This document shows positions 38,884 through 49,270 of a stretch of DNA of 51,066 bases, piece after piece. The notes under the pieces are model-generated. The model was not told the origin of the DNA and did no database searches. It was given only the letters and a program-made list of their open reading frames with translations. Made by a program: the position numbers and the translations under genes. Source of the DNA: Thiocapsa sp. (lineage in GTDB: Bacteria > Pseudomonadota > Gammaproteobacteria > Chromatiales > Chromatiaceae); assembly GCF_022340925.1 (NCBI RefSeq), contig NZ_JAJDNA010000081.1:1-51066 (forward strand), written 5' to 3'. Every line of letters starts with the position of its first letter. The first letter of the stretch is position 1.

Positions 38884-41800
38884 ATGTCCCACCCATCCGA
38901 TCGCCCGGGCCTGATCCGTCTGCGCGGTGTGCGGCAGAACAACCTCAGGTCCATCGACCTGGACCTGCCCCTTGGCGAGCTGATCGTCGTCACCGGTGTC
39001 TCGGGATCCGGCAAGTCCTCGCTCGCCTTCGACACCCTCTATGCCGAGGGTCAGCGGCGCTATGTCGAGACCTTCTCGCCCTATGCGCGCCAGTTCCTCG
39101 ATCGGATGGACCGCCCCGCCGCCGATCGGATCGACGGCATCCCGCCGGCGATCGCCATCGATCAGGCCAACGCGGTGCGCACGTCGCGATCGACGGTGGG
39201 CACTATGACGGAGCTCAACGATCACCTGAAGCTTCTTTTCGCCCGCGCCGCGCGCCTCTTCTGCAGGGGCTGCGGTCGGGAGGTCCAGCGCGATACGCCA
39301 GAGGGGATCTGGGCGCACCTGACGGGTCTGCAGGAGGCGGCCGCGGGCGCCGTCGCGATCGCGTTTCGCGTTCCGGTTCCGCCTTCCCTCGACGTCGCGG
39401 CAGTCAAGGGGCTGCTGGCCCAGCAGGGCTACGTCCGGATCCTGGAGGCAGACGCGACGGCCATCGAGGTCATCCAGGACCGGATCCGCCTGACCGGCGA
39501 GCATCGCGGCCGCGCGATCGAGGCCCTGGAGACGGCACTCGCCCGCGGCCACGGGCGCGTCCGGGTCTATCCGCTCGGCGCGGATCGGCAGGCCGGACCG
39601 CCCCGGCGCTTCTCGGCCGATCTGCACTGTCCGGACTGTGACGTCGCATACGCGGATCCGACGCCGAACCGGTTCTCCTTCAACTCGCCGGTGGGGGCCT
39701 GCCCGGTCTGTCGGGGCTTCGGCCGCACCATCGGCGTGGACTGGTCGCTGGTGGTCCCGGATCCATCCAAGTCGCTGCTCGAGGGTGCGATCAAGCCGAT
39801 CCAGTCCGACAGCTACTCGGAGATCCAGGAAGACCTGATGGGCTTCGCGCATCGCCGCGGCGTTCCGACCGATCTGCCCTGGCGCGATCTGACCGACGCC
39901 GACCGCGCCTGGATCATCGAAGGCGAGGGCGACTGGGAGACCGGCGTCTGGTATGGGCTGCGCCGCTTCTTCGCCTGGCTCGAAGGGCGCAGCTACAAGA
40001 TGCACGTGCGGGTCCTGCTCTCGCGCTACCGCTCCTATGACGTCTGCAGCGCGTGCGGCGGGGCCAGGCTGACGGACGAATCGCTGGATTGGCGGGTCGG
40101 CGGCAAGGCGCTCGCTGATCGCGTGCTGGCACCCGAGCAACGCTTCCGCCACGGGCGCGTGGGCATGGACGAGACGATCTGGCTGAACCTCCCCGGGCTG
40201 GGCATCCACGACCTCATGCGATTGCCGCTGACCGCCTGTCGGGACTTCTGCGATGCCCTGACCCTGGACCCTGCACTGGATCGGCTCATCGGCGGGATTC
40301 GCTCGCGCCTGGGCTACCTCTGCGAGGTCGGACTCGGCTACCTGACCCTGGACCGCCAGTCGCGCACACTCTCGGGCGGCGAGCTGCAGCGCATCAATCT
40401 GACCACAGCGCTCGGAAGCACCCTGGTCAACGCCCTGTTCGTGCTCGACGAGCCCAGCGTCGGCCTGCATTCACGCGATCTGGGCCGGGTGGTGGGGATC
40501 CTGCAGCGGCTGCGCGACCAGGGGAACTCCCTGGTGGTGGTCGAGCACGACCCCGAGGTGATACGGGCCGCGGATCGGATCATCGACATGGGTCCCGGAC
40601 CGGGCGAGCACGGCGGCCGGATCGTCTTTGAAGGGTCGCCGGCAGCCATGTCCAGGAGCCAAGGTTCGCTGACCGGGGATTACCTGGCGGGTCGGCGACG
40701 TCTCGCCAACGCAGATGCGCCTGCCCCTTCGCCACCGGACGGGCCCTGGATCAGGGTCCGAGGCGCCCGCGCCCATAATCTCAAGGGGATCGACGTCGCC
40801 ATCCCGCTGCACCGTCTGGTGGTGATCACCGGGGTCTCTGGATCCGGCAAGTCCACACTCGTGCAGGATGTTCTCTACCGGGGCCTTTGCCAGCTCAAGG
40901 GTCACCCCGTCGAGGCGCCGGGCGAGCACGCCGAGATCGAGGGGGACGCCGAGATCGCCGAGGTCGTCCTGTTGGATCAGTCCAGCATCGGGCGAACCTC
41001 GCGGTCGAACCCGGCGAGCTATGTCGGTGTGCTCGATGTGCTGCGCAAACGCTTCGCGGCACTTCCGCTCGCCAGGGAGCGCGGCTACACGGCCGGAACC
41101 TTCAGCTTCAACAGCGGCGCGGGGCGCTGTCCGACCTGCGCCGGCAACGGGTACGAGCACCTGGAGATGCAGTTCCTCGCCGATGTCTACCTGCGCTGCC
41201 AGGACTGCAACGGCCGGCGCTATCGCCGATCCGTGCTGGAGGTCGAGATCGGAGGCCGCCCCGGAGAGCGGGGGCGCTCCATCGCAGACGTGCTGGAGAT
41301 GACCGCGACGGAGGCGCGCGCCTACTTCGAAGCGGATCAGGAGCTCCGCCGCGCCCTCGAGCCCCTGCTGGCCGTCGGACTTGGCTATTTGCGTCTCGGC
41401 CAGCCGGTGCCGACCCTCTCTGGTGGCGAGGCCCAGCGTCTCAAGCTCGCCGGCCATCTCGCCAAGTCGGGCCGCGGCCGGACCCGCGACGGCGGCCTCC
41501 TGTTCCTGCTCGACGAGCCCACCACCGGCCTGCATTTCGCCGATGTGGCTGTCCTGCTGGGCGCCTTGCGGCGCCTGATCGACAAGGGTCACTCCGTGCT
41601 GGTCATCGAGCACAACCTCGACCTGATCGGCGCCGCGGACTGGCTAATCGACCTGGGCCCCGAGGGCGGAGAGGCGGGGGGCGAGCTTGTCTGCTGCGGC
41701 ACTCCGAAAACGCTTGCGGAACACCCCACGAGCCTCACCGGACGTGCCTTGGCCGGCCATCTTGACGCACTGTCGGGAGTCGGGGCCCCGCCCGAGCCGG

Positions 41801-44514
41801 GCTTGAATCCATCTCCGGAGGACGCGCCCGCCGGCTACGCGGCACAACCGACATCCGCACCCGGCGTCGCCGAGCCCCCGCCGGGCGGTTTGGTCGCGAC
41901 AGCACGCGACGCGCCGCTTGCCCCAGCCAACTGCATCTCCGTCCTGCACGCCCGCGAGCACAACCTAAAAGACCTGTCCCTGTCGATCGCGCGCGACCGG
42001 CTCACGGTGATCACCGGCGTCTCGGGCAGCGGCAAGAGCACGCTGGCCTTCGACATCCTCTTTGCCGAGGGCCAGCGCCGTTTCCTGGAGTCGCTCAATG
42101 CTTATGCCCGGCAGTTCGTCCAGCCCGCCGCACGACCGGATGTCGATGCCGTCCTCGGGATCCCGCCCACCGTCGCCATCGAGCAGCGAACCAGCCGCGG
42201 CGGGGCCAAGAGCACGGTCGGCACCCTGACCGAGATCCACCACTATCTGCGCCTCCTCTACGTCAGGCTCGGGATCCAGTCCTGCCCGAGCTGTGCCGTC
42301 CCGGTCGAGCCGATGGGGCGGGACGCCATGCTGCGGCGGATCCGGCGCGAGCATGCCGACAAAACGGTCAGCCTGATGGCCCCGCTGGTCGTGGCCCGCA
42401 AGGGACTCTACAAGGAGCTCGCCGAATGGGCCGCGCGGCGCGGCTGGTTTGTCCTGCGGGTCGACGGCGAGCCGGTCGAGACCCACCAATGGCCGCGGCT
42501 CGACCGCTATCGGGAGCACTCCATCGAGCTGCCCGTCGGTGAGGTCGCGATTCGACCCGAGCGGAAAGGCGAGCTCCGCGCCCTCCTGGATCAGGCCCTG
42601 GACCTGGGCAAGGGCTCGGTCCGCGTGGTCGAGATCGACAACGGGACCTGGGGCCCCGAGACACCCTACTCGACCCAGCGCGCCTGCCCACGCTGCGGGA
42701 CGGCGCTGCCCGATCCCGACCCCCGACTCTTCAGCTTCAATTCCAGGCAGGGCTGGTGCGAGACCTGCTTCGGGAGTGGGCTCGTGCTGGACGGATTCGA
42801 TGCAGAGCAAACCGGTGAAGAGGACGCATGGCTGGACACCGAGGCGGCGGAGACAGCCACCTGCCCGAGCTGCCGCGGCGCCCGCCTGAACCCACAGGCG
42901 CTCGCGGTGCGCTTTCGCGATCGCTCGATCGCGGACCTCGCGTCCCTCACCGTCGACCAGGCCGCGGCCTTCGTCGCCGGGCTTCGACTCGACGAGCGCG
43001 AGCATGCCATCGCCCACGACCTGCTCGCCGAGGTGCGAGAACGGCTCGCCTTCCTCGCCGAGGTGGGGTTGGGTTATCTGTCGCTGGACCGGGGCGCGCC
43101 CACCCTCTCGGGCGGCGAGGCCCAACGGATTCGCCTCGCCGCTCAGCTCGGCTCCAACCTCCGTGGCGTCTGTTACATCCTCGATGAGCCCACCATCGGC
43201 CTGCATCCGCGGGACAACCGATTGCTGCTGAACGGGCTCGCCCGGCTGCAGGCCAAGGGCAACACCGTCCTGGTCGTGGAGCACGACGAGGAGACCATCC
43301 GCCGCGCCGACGAGGTCATCGACCTGGGACCGGGTGCCGGCACCCGCGGCGGCGACATCATCGCTCGCGGCACCGCCCTGGATCTGATGCGGGACCCGGC
43401 GTCCATCACTGGTCGCTGTCTCGCCCGCCCGCGCCGGCGCTCGCGCCCGGTTCGGGAGACCCGCGAGGACGGCGCCTGGCTCGTCGTCGAGGGCGCGCGG
43501 CGTCACAACCTGCGGGGCATCGACGTGCAGCTGCCCCTCGCCCGCCTGGTGTGTGTCACCGGCGTCTCCGGGTCCGGGAAGTCAACCCTGGTGCGCGAGG
43601 TCCTGGTCAAGAGCCTGCGCAACCGGCTCGCACGCGAGGACCGGGCCGGCACGCGCGCGCTCGTCGGCTGCAGCCGGCTGACCGGCTGGCAGGACCTGGC
43701 CCGTGTCCTCGAGGTGGACCAGGCCCCCATCGGCAAGACCCCCCGCTCCTGTCCCGCCACCTACGTCGGCTTCTGGGACGGGGTACGTCGCCTCTTCGCC
43801 GCCACTCCGGAGGCACGCATCCTCGGGTGGGGGGCGGCGCGCTTCTCTTTCAACACCGCCGGCGGACGCTGCGGCGCATGTGAGGGCCAAGGGGTGAAAA
43901 AGCTGGAGATGAGCTTCCTGCCCGGCGTGCGGATGACTTGCGAGGTCTGCGGGGGCAGCCGCTTCGACCGCGAGACGCGCGAGATTCGCTACCAGGGGCT
44001 CGACATCGGCCAGGTCCTGGCCCTGAGCATCGACGAGGCGCTGGACGTCTTCCAGGCCCATCCGGCGATCCGCCACCCGCTGGCCCTGCTCCAAGAGGTC
44101 GGGCTCGGCTACCTGCAGCTTGGCCAGGCGAGCCCGACCCTCTCGGGCGGCGAAGCCCAGCGTCTCAAGCTTGTCACCGAGCTGGCCAAGGCGCGCCCGA
44201 GCACCGATCAGCGCACCACCCGCCCCACCCTCTATGTGCTCGACGAGCCGACGGTCGGTCTGCACATGGCCGATGTCGAGCGCCTGGTCAGCGTTTTGCA
44301 CAGACTGGTTGACGCCGGCCATTCCGTCCTGGTCATCGAGCACAACCTGGACCTCATGGCCGAGGCCGACTGGATCATCGACCTCGGCCCGGAGGCCGGC
44401 GAGGCCGGCGGTCGGGTCGGCGCTGCCGGAACCCCGGAGACGGTCGCCGCGGCGGGTGATCTACCGACCGCTTGTGCGCTGCGGGAGCATCTCGGCTCGG
44501 CAAACGGCTGCTGA
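38884..44514 (+). CDS. uvrA2: tandem-duplicated UvrA (four ATPase domains)
   Basis: An 1876-aa protein, twice the size of normal UvrA (about 940). It holds two complete UvrA units joined by a Pro/Ala-rich linker at about 960-1015. Unit 1 has Walker [20 protein letters not shown] at about 38 and a second at about 649, signatures LSGGELQR (about 497) and LSGGEAQR, and Zn modules (CRGC, CPDC...CPVC, CSAC; CPTC...CQDC). Unit 2 has Walker A motifs at about 1043 and 1560, LSGGEAQR twice, and its own Zn cysteines. The insertion domain is much shorter in unit 2 (only about 30 residues between CETC and CPSC) than in unit 1. A covalent UvrA dimer is inferred. No good ribosome binding site precedes the ATG, because repeat C ends 3 bases before it. 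Double-length UvrA proteins exist in some other proteobacteria; the canonical uvrA is presumably elsewhere. Confidence 0.93.
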   Translation: MSHPSDRPGLIRLRGVRQNNLRSIDLDLPLGELIVVTGVSGSGKSSLAFDTLYAEGQRRYVETFSPYARQFLDRMDRPAADRIDGIPPAIAIDQANAVRTSRSTVGTMTELNDHLKLLFARAARLFCRGCGREVQRDTPEGIWAHLTGLQEAAAGAVAIAFRVPVPPSLDVAAVKGLLAQQGYVRILEADATAIEVIQDRIRLTGEHRGRAIEALETALARGHGRVRVYPLGADRQAGPPRRFSADLHCPDCDVAYADPTPNRFSFNSPVGACPVCRGFGRTIGVDWSLVVPDPSKSLLEGAIKPIQSDSYSEIQEDLMGFAHRRGVPTDLPWRDLTDADRAWIIEGEGDWETGVWYGLRRFFAWLEGRSYKMHVRVLLSRYRSYDVCSACGGARLTDESLDWRVGGKALADRVLAPEQRFRHGRVGMDETIWLNLPGLGIHDLMRLPLTACRDFCDALTLDPALDRLIGGIRSRLGYLCEVGLGYLTLDRQSRTLSGGELQRINLTTALGSTLVNALFVLDEPSVGLHSRDLGRVVGILQRLRDQGNSLVVVEHDPEVIRAADRIIDMGPGPGEHGGRIVFEGSPAAMSRSQGSLTGDYLAGRRRLANADAPAPSPPDGPWIRVRGARAHNLKGIDVAIPLHRLVVITGVSGSGKSTLVQDVLYRGLCQLKGHPVEAPGEHAEIEGDAEIAEVVLLDQSSIGRTSRSNPASYVGVLDVLRKRFAALPLARERGYTAGTFSFNSGAGRCPTCAGNGYEHLEMQFLADVYLRCQDCNGRRYRRSVLEVEIGGRPGERGRSIADVLEMTATEARAYFEADQELRRALEPLLAVGLGYLRLGQPVPTLSGGEAQRLKLAGHLAKSGRGRTRDGGLLFLLDEPTTGLHFADVAVLLGALRRLIDKGHSVLVIEHNLDLIGAADWLIDLGPEGGEAGGELVCCGTPKTLAEHPTSLTGRALAGHLDALSGVGAPPEPGLNPSPEDAPAGYAAQPTSAPGVAEPPPGGLVATARDAPLAPANCISVLHAREHNLKDLSLSIARDRLTVITGVSGSGKSTLAFDILFAEGQRRFLESLNAYARQFVQPAARPDVDAVLGIPPTVAIEQRTSRGGAKSTVGTLTEIHHYLRLLYVRLGIQSCPSCAVPVEPMGRDAMLRRIRREHADKTVSLMAPLVVARKGLYKELAEWAARRGWFVLRVDGEPVETHQWPRLDRYREHSIELPVGEVAIRPERKGELRALLDQALDLGKGSVRVVEIDNGTWGPETPYSTQRACPRCGTALPDPDPRLFSFNSRQGWCETCFGSGLVLDGFDAEQTGEEDAWLDTEAAETATCPSCRGARLNPQALAVRFRDRSIADLASLTVDQAAAFVAGLRLDEREHAIAHDLLAEVRERLAFLAEVGLGYLSLDRGAPTLSGGEAQRIRLAAQLGSNLRGVCYILDEPTIGLHPRDNRLLLNGLARLQAKGNTVLVVEHDEETIRRADEVIDLGPGAGTRGGDIIARGTALDLMRDPASITGRCLARPRRRSRPVRETREDGAWLVVEGARRHNLRGIDVQLPLARLVCVTGVSGSGKSTLVREVLVKSLRNRLAREDRAGTRALVGCSRLTGWQDLARVLEVDQAPIGKTPRSCPATYVGFWDGVRRLFAATPEARILGWGAARFSFNTAGGRCGACEGQGVKKLEMSFLPGVRMTCEVCGGSRFDRETREIRYQGLDIGQVLALSIDEALDVFQAHPAIRHPLALLQEVGLGYLQLGQASPTLSGGEAQRLKLVTELAKARPSTDQRTTRPTLYVLDEPTVGLHMADVERLVSVLHRLVDAGHSVLVIEHNLDLMAEADWIIDLGPEAGEAGGRVGAAGTPETVAAAGDLPTACALREHLGSANGC

Positions 44515-44734
44515 TGCGCCCTCGCAACGACCGGCCATGCCGCCCTCCGGGGCCGGCTTCCGCGCCCCAAGCGGGCTCAGCGGAGAACCGCCCAGATCGA
44601 TCGGCCACGCCGCCCAGGGGATTCTCCGAAGACGAAACGGACCCTGCCTTCCGAAAAACCCATGTGGGTTGGGTATACTGATCCCCGCTGCCTCGCGCCG
44701 AGCCTCATCATCGCCGACACCGGAGCCGAGAACC

Positions 44735-45040
44735 GTGATCGAGATCGAATATGTCGTCAGAGACCAGAGGGGAGCCGAACGATTGCGCACGACCGACAAG
44801 AAGGCCGCCGACGCCTATGATAAAGCCCTCGAGTGCGCCGAGCGCTTGGCGGAGCTCCTGCGCCATGACAATATCCTGCCCGGCCTGCCGGAGAACGACC
44901 TGGAAGAGCTGACCATCTATCTGGCCCGCAACGCCAAGAGCGTCGAGCGCATCCTCAAAGGCAAGTCGCCCGAGAGCACACCGCCGGCCGCAGAGGCCGA
45001 CAGGGAGCACAGGGTATCACCCCTGCGGGCCGCCGGCTGA
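44735..45040 (+). CDS. yebG: YebG family protein
   Basis: A 101-aa protein similar to the DNA-damage-inducible YebG of E. coli. Shared features are IEIEYVVRDQ at the start, TTDKKAADAYDKALECAERL (E. coli has SKKEADAYDKML at this place), and an acidic C-terminal tail. YebG is LexA-controlled in E. coli; its function is unknown. The start is GTG, with GGAG 9 bases upstream. A TATACT hexamer at 44674-44679 may be its -10. I did not find a clear CTGT-N8-ACAG LexA box. It is 220 bp after the tandem UvrA gene, in keeping with a DNA-repair theme. Confidence 0.85.
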   Translation: MIEIEYVVRDQRGAERLRTTDKKAADAYDKALECAERLAELLRHDNILPGLPENDLEELTIYLARNAKSVERILKGKSPESTPPAAEADREHRVSPLRAAG

Positions 45041-45247
45041 GCCGTGCATCCGGACCAGCGTGTGCGTGCAGCCAATCCCTGCCCGGGCGGCTCGTCGATC
45101 CGGCGCCCGCCGACCATCGGGCGATGGGAGAGGGAACTCTCGGCGGTCGATCCGTCAAATGGCAGCGAGCCTCGAGGCAAGGTGGCACATTCGTCACCGA
45201 CCGAGGCAGCGAGAACCAGCCCAACCACCGACCGGGAGTCGACCCGC

Positions 45248-45820
45248 ATGAAGTCCATCGCCCGCATTGCCGCCACCCTTGCCATCCTGATCACGACGAC
45301 AATCCATGCCGAGACCGCCACCGAGGACGACCTCGCAGAGGCCAAGGCCATCGTCCAGGAGTTCGCGACGACCCTGCAGGGAGAGCTGCAGGCGGCCATC
45401 AAGGAAGGCGGCCCCACCAATGCCATCGCGGTGTGCCAGGACCGTGCACCCGCGATCGCGGCCGACCTGTCCGAGCGTTCCGGCTGGCAGGTCGGTCGCA
45501 CCAGTCTCAAGACCCGCAACGTTGCCGAGAACAGCCCGGATGCCTGGGAGGCGGAGGTCTTGGCCCGGTTCGATGCGCGTCGCGCCGCCGGTGAAGACGT
45601 CCAGCCCATGGCCTATGCCGAGATCGTCGGGACCGACGGGGGGCGCATGTTCCGGTTCATGAAGGCCATCCCCACCGCGGAGGTGTGTCTCGCCTGCCAC
45701 GGCAGCGCGATCACCGACGAGGTCGCCGCAGCGCTGGACGAACGCTATCCTGACGACATGGCACGCGGATACAGCCTCGGCGACGTGCGGGGCGCCTTCA
45801 GCCTGTCCAAACCACTTTGA
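45248..45820 (+). CDS. DUF3365 exported c-type haem protein
   Basis: A 190-aa periplasmic protein with a signal peptide (to about residue 21, IHAE) and a DUF3365 (Tll0287-like) domain. A c-type haem motif CLACH is at 147-151. The region AVCQDRAPAIAADLSERSGW and RMFRFMKAIPT are family features. Such domains occur alone or fused to sensor kinases and chemoreceptors and are thought to sense redox state or small ligands through the haem. GGGAG lies 9 bases before the ATG. It is a stand-alone gene. Confidence 0.9.
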   Translation: MKSIARIAATLAILITTTIHAETATEDDLAEAKAIVQEFATTLQGELQAAIKEGGPTNAIAVCQDRAPAIAADLSERSGWQVGRTSLKTRNVAENSPDAWEAEVLARFDARRAAGEDVQPMAYAEIVGTDGGRMFRFMKAIPTAEVCLACHGSAITDEVAAALDERYPDDMARGYSLGDVRGAFSLSKPL

Positions 45821-45868
45821 CCTTGCTCCCCGACCGGGCCCCGGCCCGGTCGGGCAGGATGGAGACCC

Positions 45869-46408
45869 ATGGCAGAGGAACGCTTCGATCTCAGCTACGC
45901 GGGTGGTATCGCACCGGGCGCCGATCCAGCGACTGTTCGCGCCCGCCTGACCGCGGTGTTCAAGCTCGACGAGCAGGGCATGGACCGGCTCTTCACGGGA
46001 CGACCGGTGATCGTCAAACGGGGTGCCGATGCGGCGACAAAGGCGCGTTTCGAGCAGGCCTTCGCGCACGCCGGCGCCGTCCTCAGGATCACTCCGGTCG
46101 AACTGGCCGAGAACGAGGGGGGAGCGCAATCCGCCCGTGGCGCCGCCCCGCTGCCGGACGCAGCCCAGGGCGAGCACACGGCCGGCACCCCGCGGCTGTC
46201 CCTGACGACCCATGACGGCTATCTGGAGGAGCCAAGGGCGGTTAACATAGCGGCCTTTGATACCGGCTCCCTGAGCCTCGTCTCCGGACACGACTGGGAC
46301 CTGGCGGACTGCGCGGCGCCGCCCGCGCCGGTCGCAATACCCGACATCGGCCATCTCTCGCTCACCGGAGGGGAACCGCCTTCCGATCCCGACGAATTGG
46401 CCGACTGA
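45869..46408 (+). CDS. unknown 179-aa protein with a compact N-terminal domain
   Basis: Two parts are visible. Residues 1-80 look like a folded domain (RFDLSYAGGIAPGADPATVR, FKLDEQGMDRLFTGRPVIVK, a helix, and GAVLRITPV). I have the impression that similar N-terminal stretches occur in other gammaproteobacterial proteins, but I cannot name a family. Residues 80-179 are low-complexity, acidic and Pro/Ala-rich with short repeats of the SLSL or LSLT kind, likely disordered. GATGGAG lies 9 bases before the ATG. The next gene begins 10 bp later, so the two are probably co-transcribed. No function can be assigned. Confidence 0.75.
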   Translation: MAEERFDLSYAGGIAPGADPATVRARLTAVFKLDEQGMDRLFTGRPVIVKRGADAATKARFEQAFAHAGAVLRITPVELAENEGGAQSARGAAPLPDAAQGEHTAGTPRLSLTTHDGYLEEPRAVNIAAFDTGSLSLVSGHDWDLADCAAPPAPVAIPDIGHLSLTGGEPPSDPDELAD

Positions 46409-46418
46409 CACGATCCGC

Positions 46419-47612
46419 ATGAGCACAGATTTCGACCATATCGTCATCGGCGCCGGCATCAGCGGGCTGGGCGCTGCCCATTATGCGAGCCGTCGCGGGC
46501 ATCCCAGCCTGGTGCTCGAGTCATCCGAGCGGATTGGTGGCTGCATCAACAGCCACCGTTTCCCGGAGCTCGGCGGATTCTGGAGCGAGGCAGGCGGACA
46601 TACCTGCTTCAACAGCTACGGCAACCTCTTGTCGATCCTCGACGATCTCGGCTTGACCGGCCGGGCGCAGGCCAAGGGCAAGGTCAGCTACCTGCTGTGG
46701 AAGGGCGGGCAACGGGGATCGATCATCTCGGCATTGCACGTCTGGGAAGCCGTGCGCTCGCTCCCGAAGATCTTCTCGATCCCCAAGGAAGGCCGCAGCG
46801 TGGCTGCCTACTACGGTGAGCTGCTCGGTCGCCGCAACTATCAGGACCTGCTGCGTCACGCCTTTCAGGCGGTGATCTGCCAGCCCGCGGACGACTACCC
46901 GGCAGAGGCACTCTTCCGGCGGAAGCCCCGTCGCAAGGACGTTCTCAAGGCCTTCACCTTCGCCGGCGGCCTCTCGACCATCCCGACGGCCATCGCCGCC
47001 CAGGACGGCGTGGAGGTGCGGACCGGGCAGAGCGTCAGCGCGATCGAGCCCGATGGCGAGGGGTTTCGCGTCACGGCCGGGTCAGAGTGCCTGAGCTGCC
47101 GCTATCTGACCCTGGCGGTGCCGCCCGATGCGGCGACGGCTCTCATGCCGGCCGGGCTCGAGGCGGCACGCGAGGCGATCGCGGAGATCGGGATGGCCGA
47201 GATCGAGACCCTGGTGCTCGCGTTCCGGGCGGCCGACCTCGGCGTGAAACCGATCGCCGGACTCATCGCAGTCGACGATGCCTTCTACTCGGCGGTCTCG
47301 CGCGACTTCCTCGCCGACCCAAGCTACCGTGCCTTCTCCTTCCACTTTCGCCCGGGCGTGCTGGACGAGCAGGGTCAGGTCGAGCGCGCCTGCATCGCGC
47401 TCGGCACGACTCCGCGCCGCATCGCCGCTCAGGCGCGGGTGCACAACCGCCTGCCGGCCCTCCGTACGGGGCATGCCAAGCGGGTGGGGCGCCTCGACCA
47501 AGCCCTGTCCGGCACGCATCTCGCCGTCACCGGTAACTGGTTCCTCGGAGTCTCGATCGAGGATGCGCTGACGCGCAGCCGCAGCGAATCCGATCGGTTG
47601 TTTGCTCGATGA
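46419..47612 (+). CDS. FAD-dependent amine-oxidase-like oxidoreductase (HemY-like)
   Basis: A 397-aa flavoprotein. The dinucleotide motif HIVIGAGISGLGAAHYASRR is at the N-terminus, ESSERIGGCINSH supplies the second FAD contact, and the C-terminal GNWFLGVSIEDALTRSR is the FAD-closing motif of the protoporphyrinogen oxidase / amine oxidase superfamily. At 397 residues it is shorter than typical HemY (about 450-480). The substrate is not evident: porphyrinogen, carotenoid or amine are all possible. The 2OG oxygenase gene follows closely. Confidence 0.85.
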   Translation: MSTDFDHIVIGAGISGLGAAHYASRRGHPSLVLESSERIGGCINSHRFPELGGFWSEAGGHTCFNSYGNLLSILDDLGLTGRAQAKGKVSYLLWKGGQRGSIISALHVWEAVRSLPKIFSIPKEGRSVAAYYGELLGRRNYQDLLRHAFQAVICQPADDYPAEALFRRKPRRKDVLKAFTFAGGLSTIPTAIAAQDGVEVRTGQSVSAIEPDGEGFRVTAGSECLSCRYLTLAVPPDAATALMPAGLEAAREAIAEIGMAEIETLVLAFRAADLGVKPIAGLIAVDDAFYSAVSRDFLADPSYRAFSFHFRPGVLDEQGQVERACIALGTTPRRIAAQARVHNRLPALRTGHAKRVGRLDQALSGTHLAVTGNWFLGVSIEDALTRSRSESDRLFAR

Positions 47613-47691
47613 AGAGGCGCGGCTCGGGTTCGCTTCGGTGGGTCGCGAGGGGCAGGATCGGCGGCCCTGCAGCGACCCCTGCGACAGCGGG

Positions 47692-48261
47692 ATGATAGGC
47701 CGGATGGTGGATCGGAGCCCCGAAGGCCCCCCAGGGTCGGTCCGGATCGGCTGGCGAAGCGCCAATCTCTATCGATGCGCAATGCCGGGCGCGGAGCGGG
47801 TGAATCGTACGATCGAGGCTGCTTTTGACCTGCTCGCTGACACGGACTTCGACCGGCGCTCCCACTTCTTCGGCGGTCGTTTCGAGAACCTCTATCTCGA
47901 GCGTGACCGCATGCCGGCCCTGCTCCCCCTCCTGGATCAGGCACTTGCCTGCGCCGCTTCGATCCTCGAGCGCCCGGCCGGGGGGCTGCGGTGCGGCTTC
48001 TGGTTCAATCGAATGGAGCCGGGCCAGAGCACCTCTGAGCATACCCATGACGAGCACGATGAGCTGCTCTCAGCCGTCTACTATGTGAGCGTTCCGGACG
48101 AGTCGGGCGATCTCGTGCTCTACGACGACCCGGCTACCGTGCGGATCGCGCCCGAGGCCGGCACCTTTCTCTTCTTCGACCCGGCCCTGCCCCATGCGGT
48201 CGAGACCAATCGCAGCCCGGCACGACGCCTGTCGATCGGATTCAACATCGGTCCGCGCTGA
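47692..48261 (+). CDS. putative 2OG-Fe(II) oxygenase
   Basis: A protein of about 189 aa resembling the 2OG-Fe(II) oxygenase superfamily. The iron site is suggested by EHTHDEHDELLSAVYYVS (His and Asp ligands) and the distal His and 2OG-binding Arg by PHAVETNRSPARRLSIGFNI. FFDPALPHAVE is typical of the family. The start is uncertain: ATG at 47692 or 47704, or an earlier codon overlapping the preceding gene; ribosome binding sites are weak for all. The substrate is unknown; a partnership with the flavoenzyme upstream is inferred only from adjacency. Confidence 0.78.
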   Translation: MIGRMVDRSPEGPPGSVRIGWRSANLYRCAMPGAERVNRTIEAAFDLLADTDFDRRSHFFGGRFENLYLERDRMPALLPLLDQALACAASILERPAGGLRCGFWFNRMEPGQSTSEHTHDEHDELLSAVYYVSVPDESGDLVLYDDPATVRIAPEAGTFLFFDPALPHAVETNRSPARRLSIGFNIGPR

Positions 48262-48466
48262 ACGGGGCTGAATCGCACCCGGGGCATTCAGGGCATCGAT
48301 GCAGGCTGGGGGGCCGGGGGCAGCCCCGCAGTTGATGGCATGCGCCGCTTCGCCTCAGGCGACGGGGCCGCATGGCTGGCGCATCGCTCCGGTCGGCTTT
48401 ATCTCGCTGGCGGCAACGCGAACGGCCCGTCTTCCTTGCTTCCACGAGGACAGGGGGACACGCCCG

Positions 48467-48922
48467 TCACTCCCCGCAGACCAGGACGCCGAACTCCGTC
48501 CGGCTCGCCCGGTCGGGACGAGCGCAGATGTGTCGAAGCCGCTCGACCAGCGCGCCCTCGGGGTCGTAGATCAGGACCCAGGAGGTTGCGGACACGCTCA
48601 TCCCGTCGAAGCCTTCGAGACGGCATGCGTTGTAGACCTGCTCGTAGAGGTCGTCGCAGTCAGCGCGGCTGAGCCGCTCGGGCCGGTACCCGCAGCGCTC
48701 GATGACCGCGACCAGCGCGCCAGCCCCGCTGGCCCCGGTATAGGCGCTGACGTCACCGAAGTCACGCTGGCCCGCCGCTTCCAGTGCGGCGATCACGCGG
48801 TCGCGACAGGCATCCCAGGACAAGCCTGTCAGGCCGGCTGCGGATGGGTCGGCATGCAGCGCACCGAGGACAACCGCCAAGGCTGGAGACCATCTTTCGT
48901 ACCGGCGGCGTGCACTGAACAT
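48467..48922 (-). CDS. hypothetical 151-aa protein
   Basis: A natural-looking soluble protein starting MFSARRRYERWSPALAVVLG, with GLSWDACRDRVIAALEAAGQ, a helix-rich middle (DCDDLYEQVYNACRLEGFDG) and a beta-like end (VSATSWVLIYDPEGALVERL). I recognise no family. No strong ribosome binding site is seen, only GGGCGAGAG 6-7 bases before the ATG. The coherent mix of hydrophobic and charged residues supports coding. It stands alone, convergent with the oxygenase gene. Confidence 0.6.
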   Translation of the reverse strand: MFSARRRYERWSPALAVVLGALHADPSAAGLTGLSWDACRDRVIAALEAAGQRDFGDVSAYTGASGAGALVAVIERCGYRPERLSRADCDDLYEQVYNACRLEGFDGMSVSATSWVLIYDPEGALVERLRHICARPDRASRTEFGVLVCGE

Positions 48923-49270
48923 GGCAAGCTCTCGCCCTGAAGGGCTCGGTCAGGAAATGATCGGCGACCGATCGAGCTGAGCCGACGCAGACCGGCCGTC
49001 CGTTCGGTCTCGATCAGTCCCCTGCGGAGTGGCTCCGGGATCGGGACCGGGCTGTTTTGAGTGTATTGCAAGGCTCCCGATCATGTTAGGTTAGGACTCC
49101 TGGTCCGAGGCGCGGCCCGGTGAAGGCGCTCGAGCGACTCCTCGCACCACCTGTTCTTGATTGGAACGGACTGTGGAGACACGCAGCATCTCGCAGACCG
49201 CACGCACTGCGAGCGGCTCGAAACCGTCAGTCGGTGACCTGCGGCTGATGCAACGACAGGTGGGATGGCC
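48923..49270. other. divergent intergenic region
   Basis: 348 bp between two hypothetical genes. A less GC-rich stretch at about 49050-49100 with a TTGCAA hexamer may be part of a promoter. Nothing else is recognised. Confidence 0.4.

Noticed and set aside
38860..40470. 536-codon minus-strand frame opposite the tandem UvrA
   Set aside because: Antisense shadow of the UvrA coding sequence, rich in Arg, Ala and Gln with no domain.
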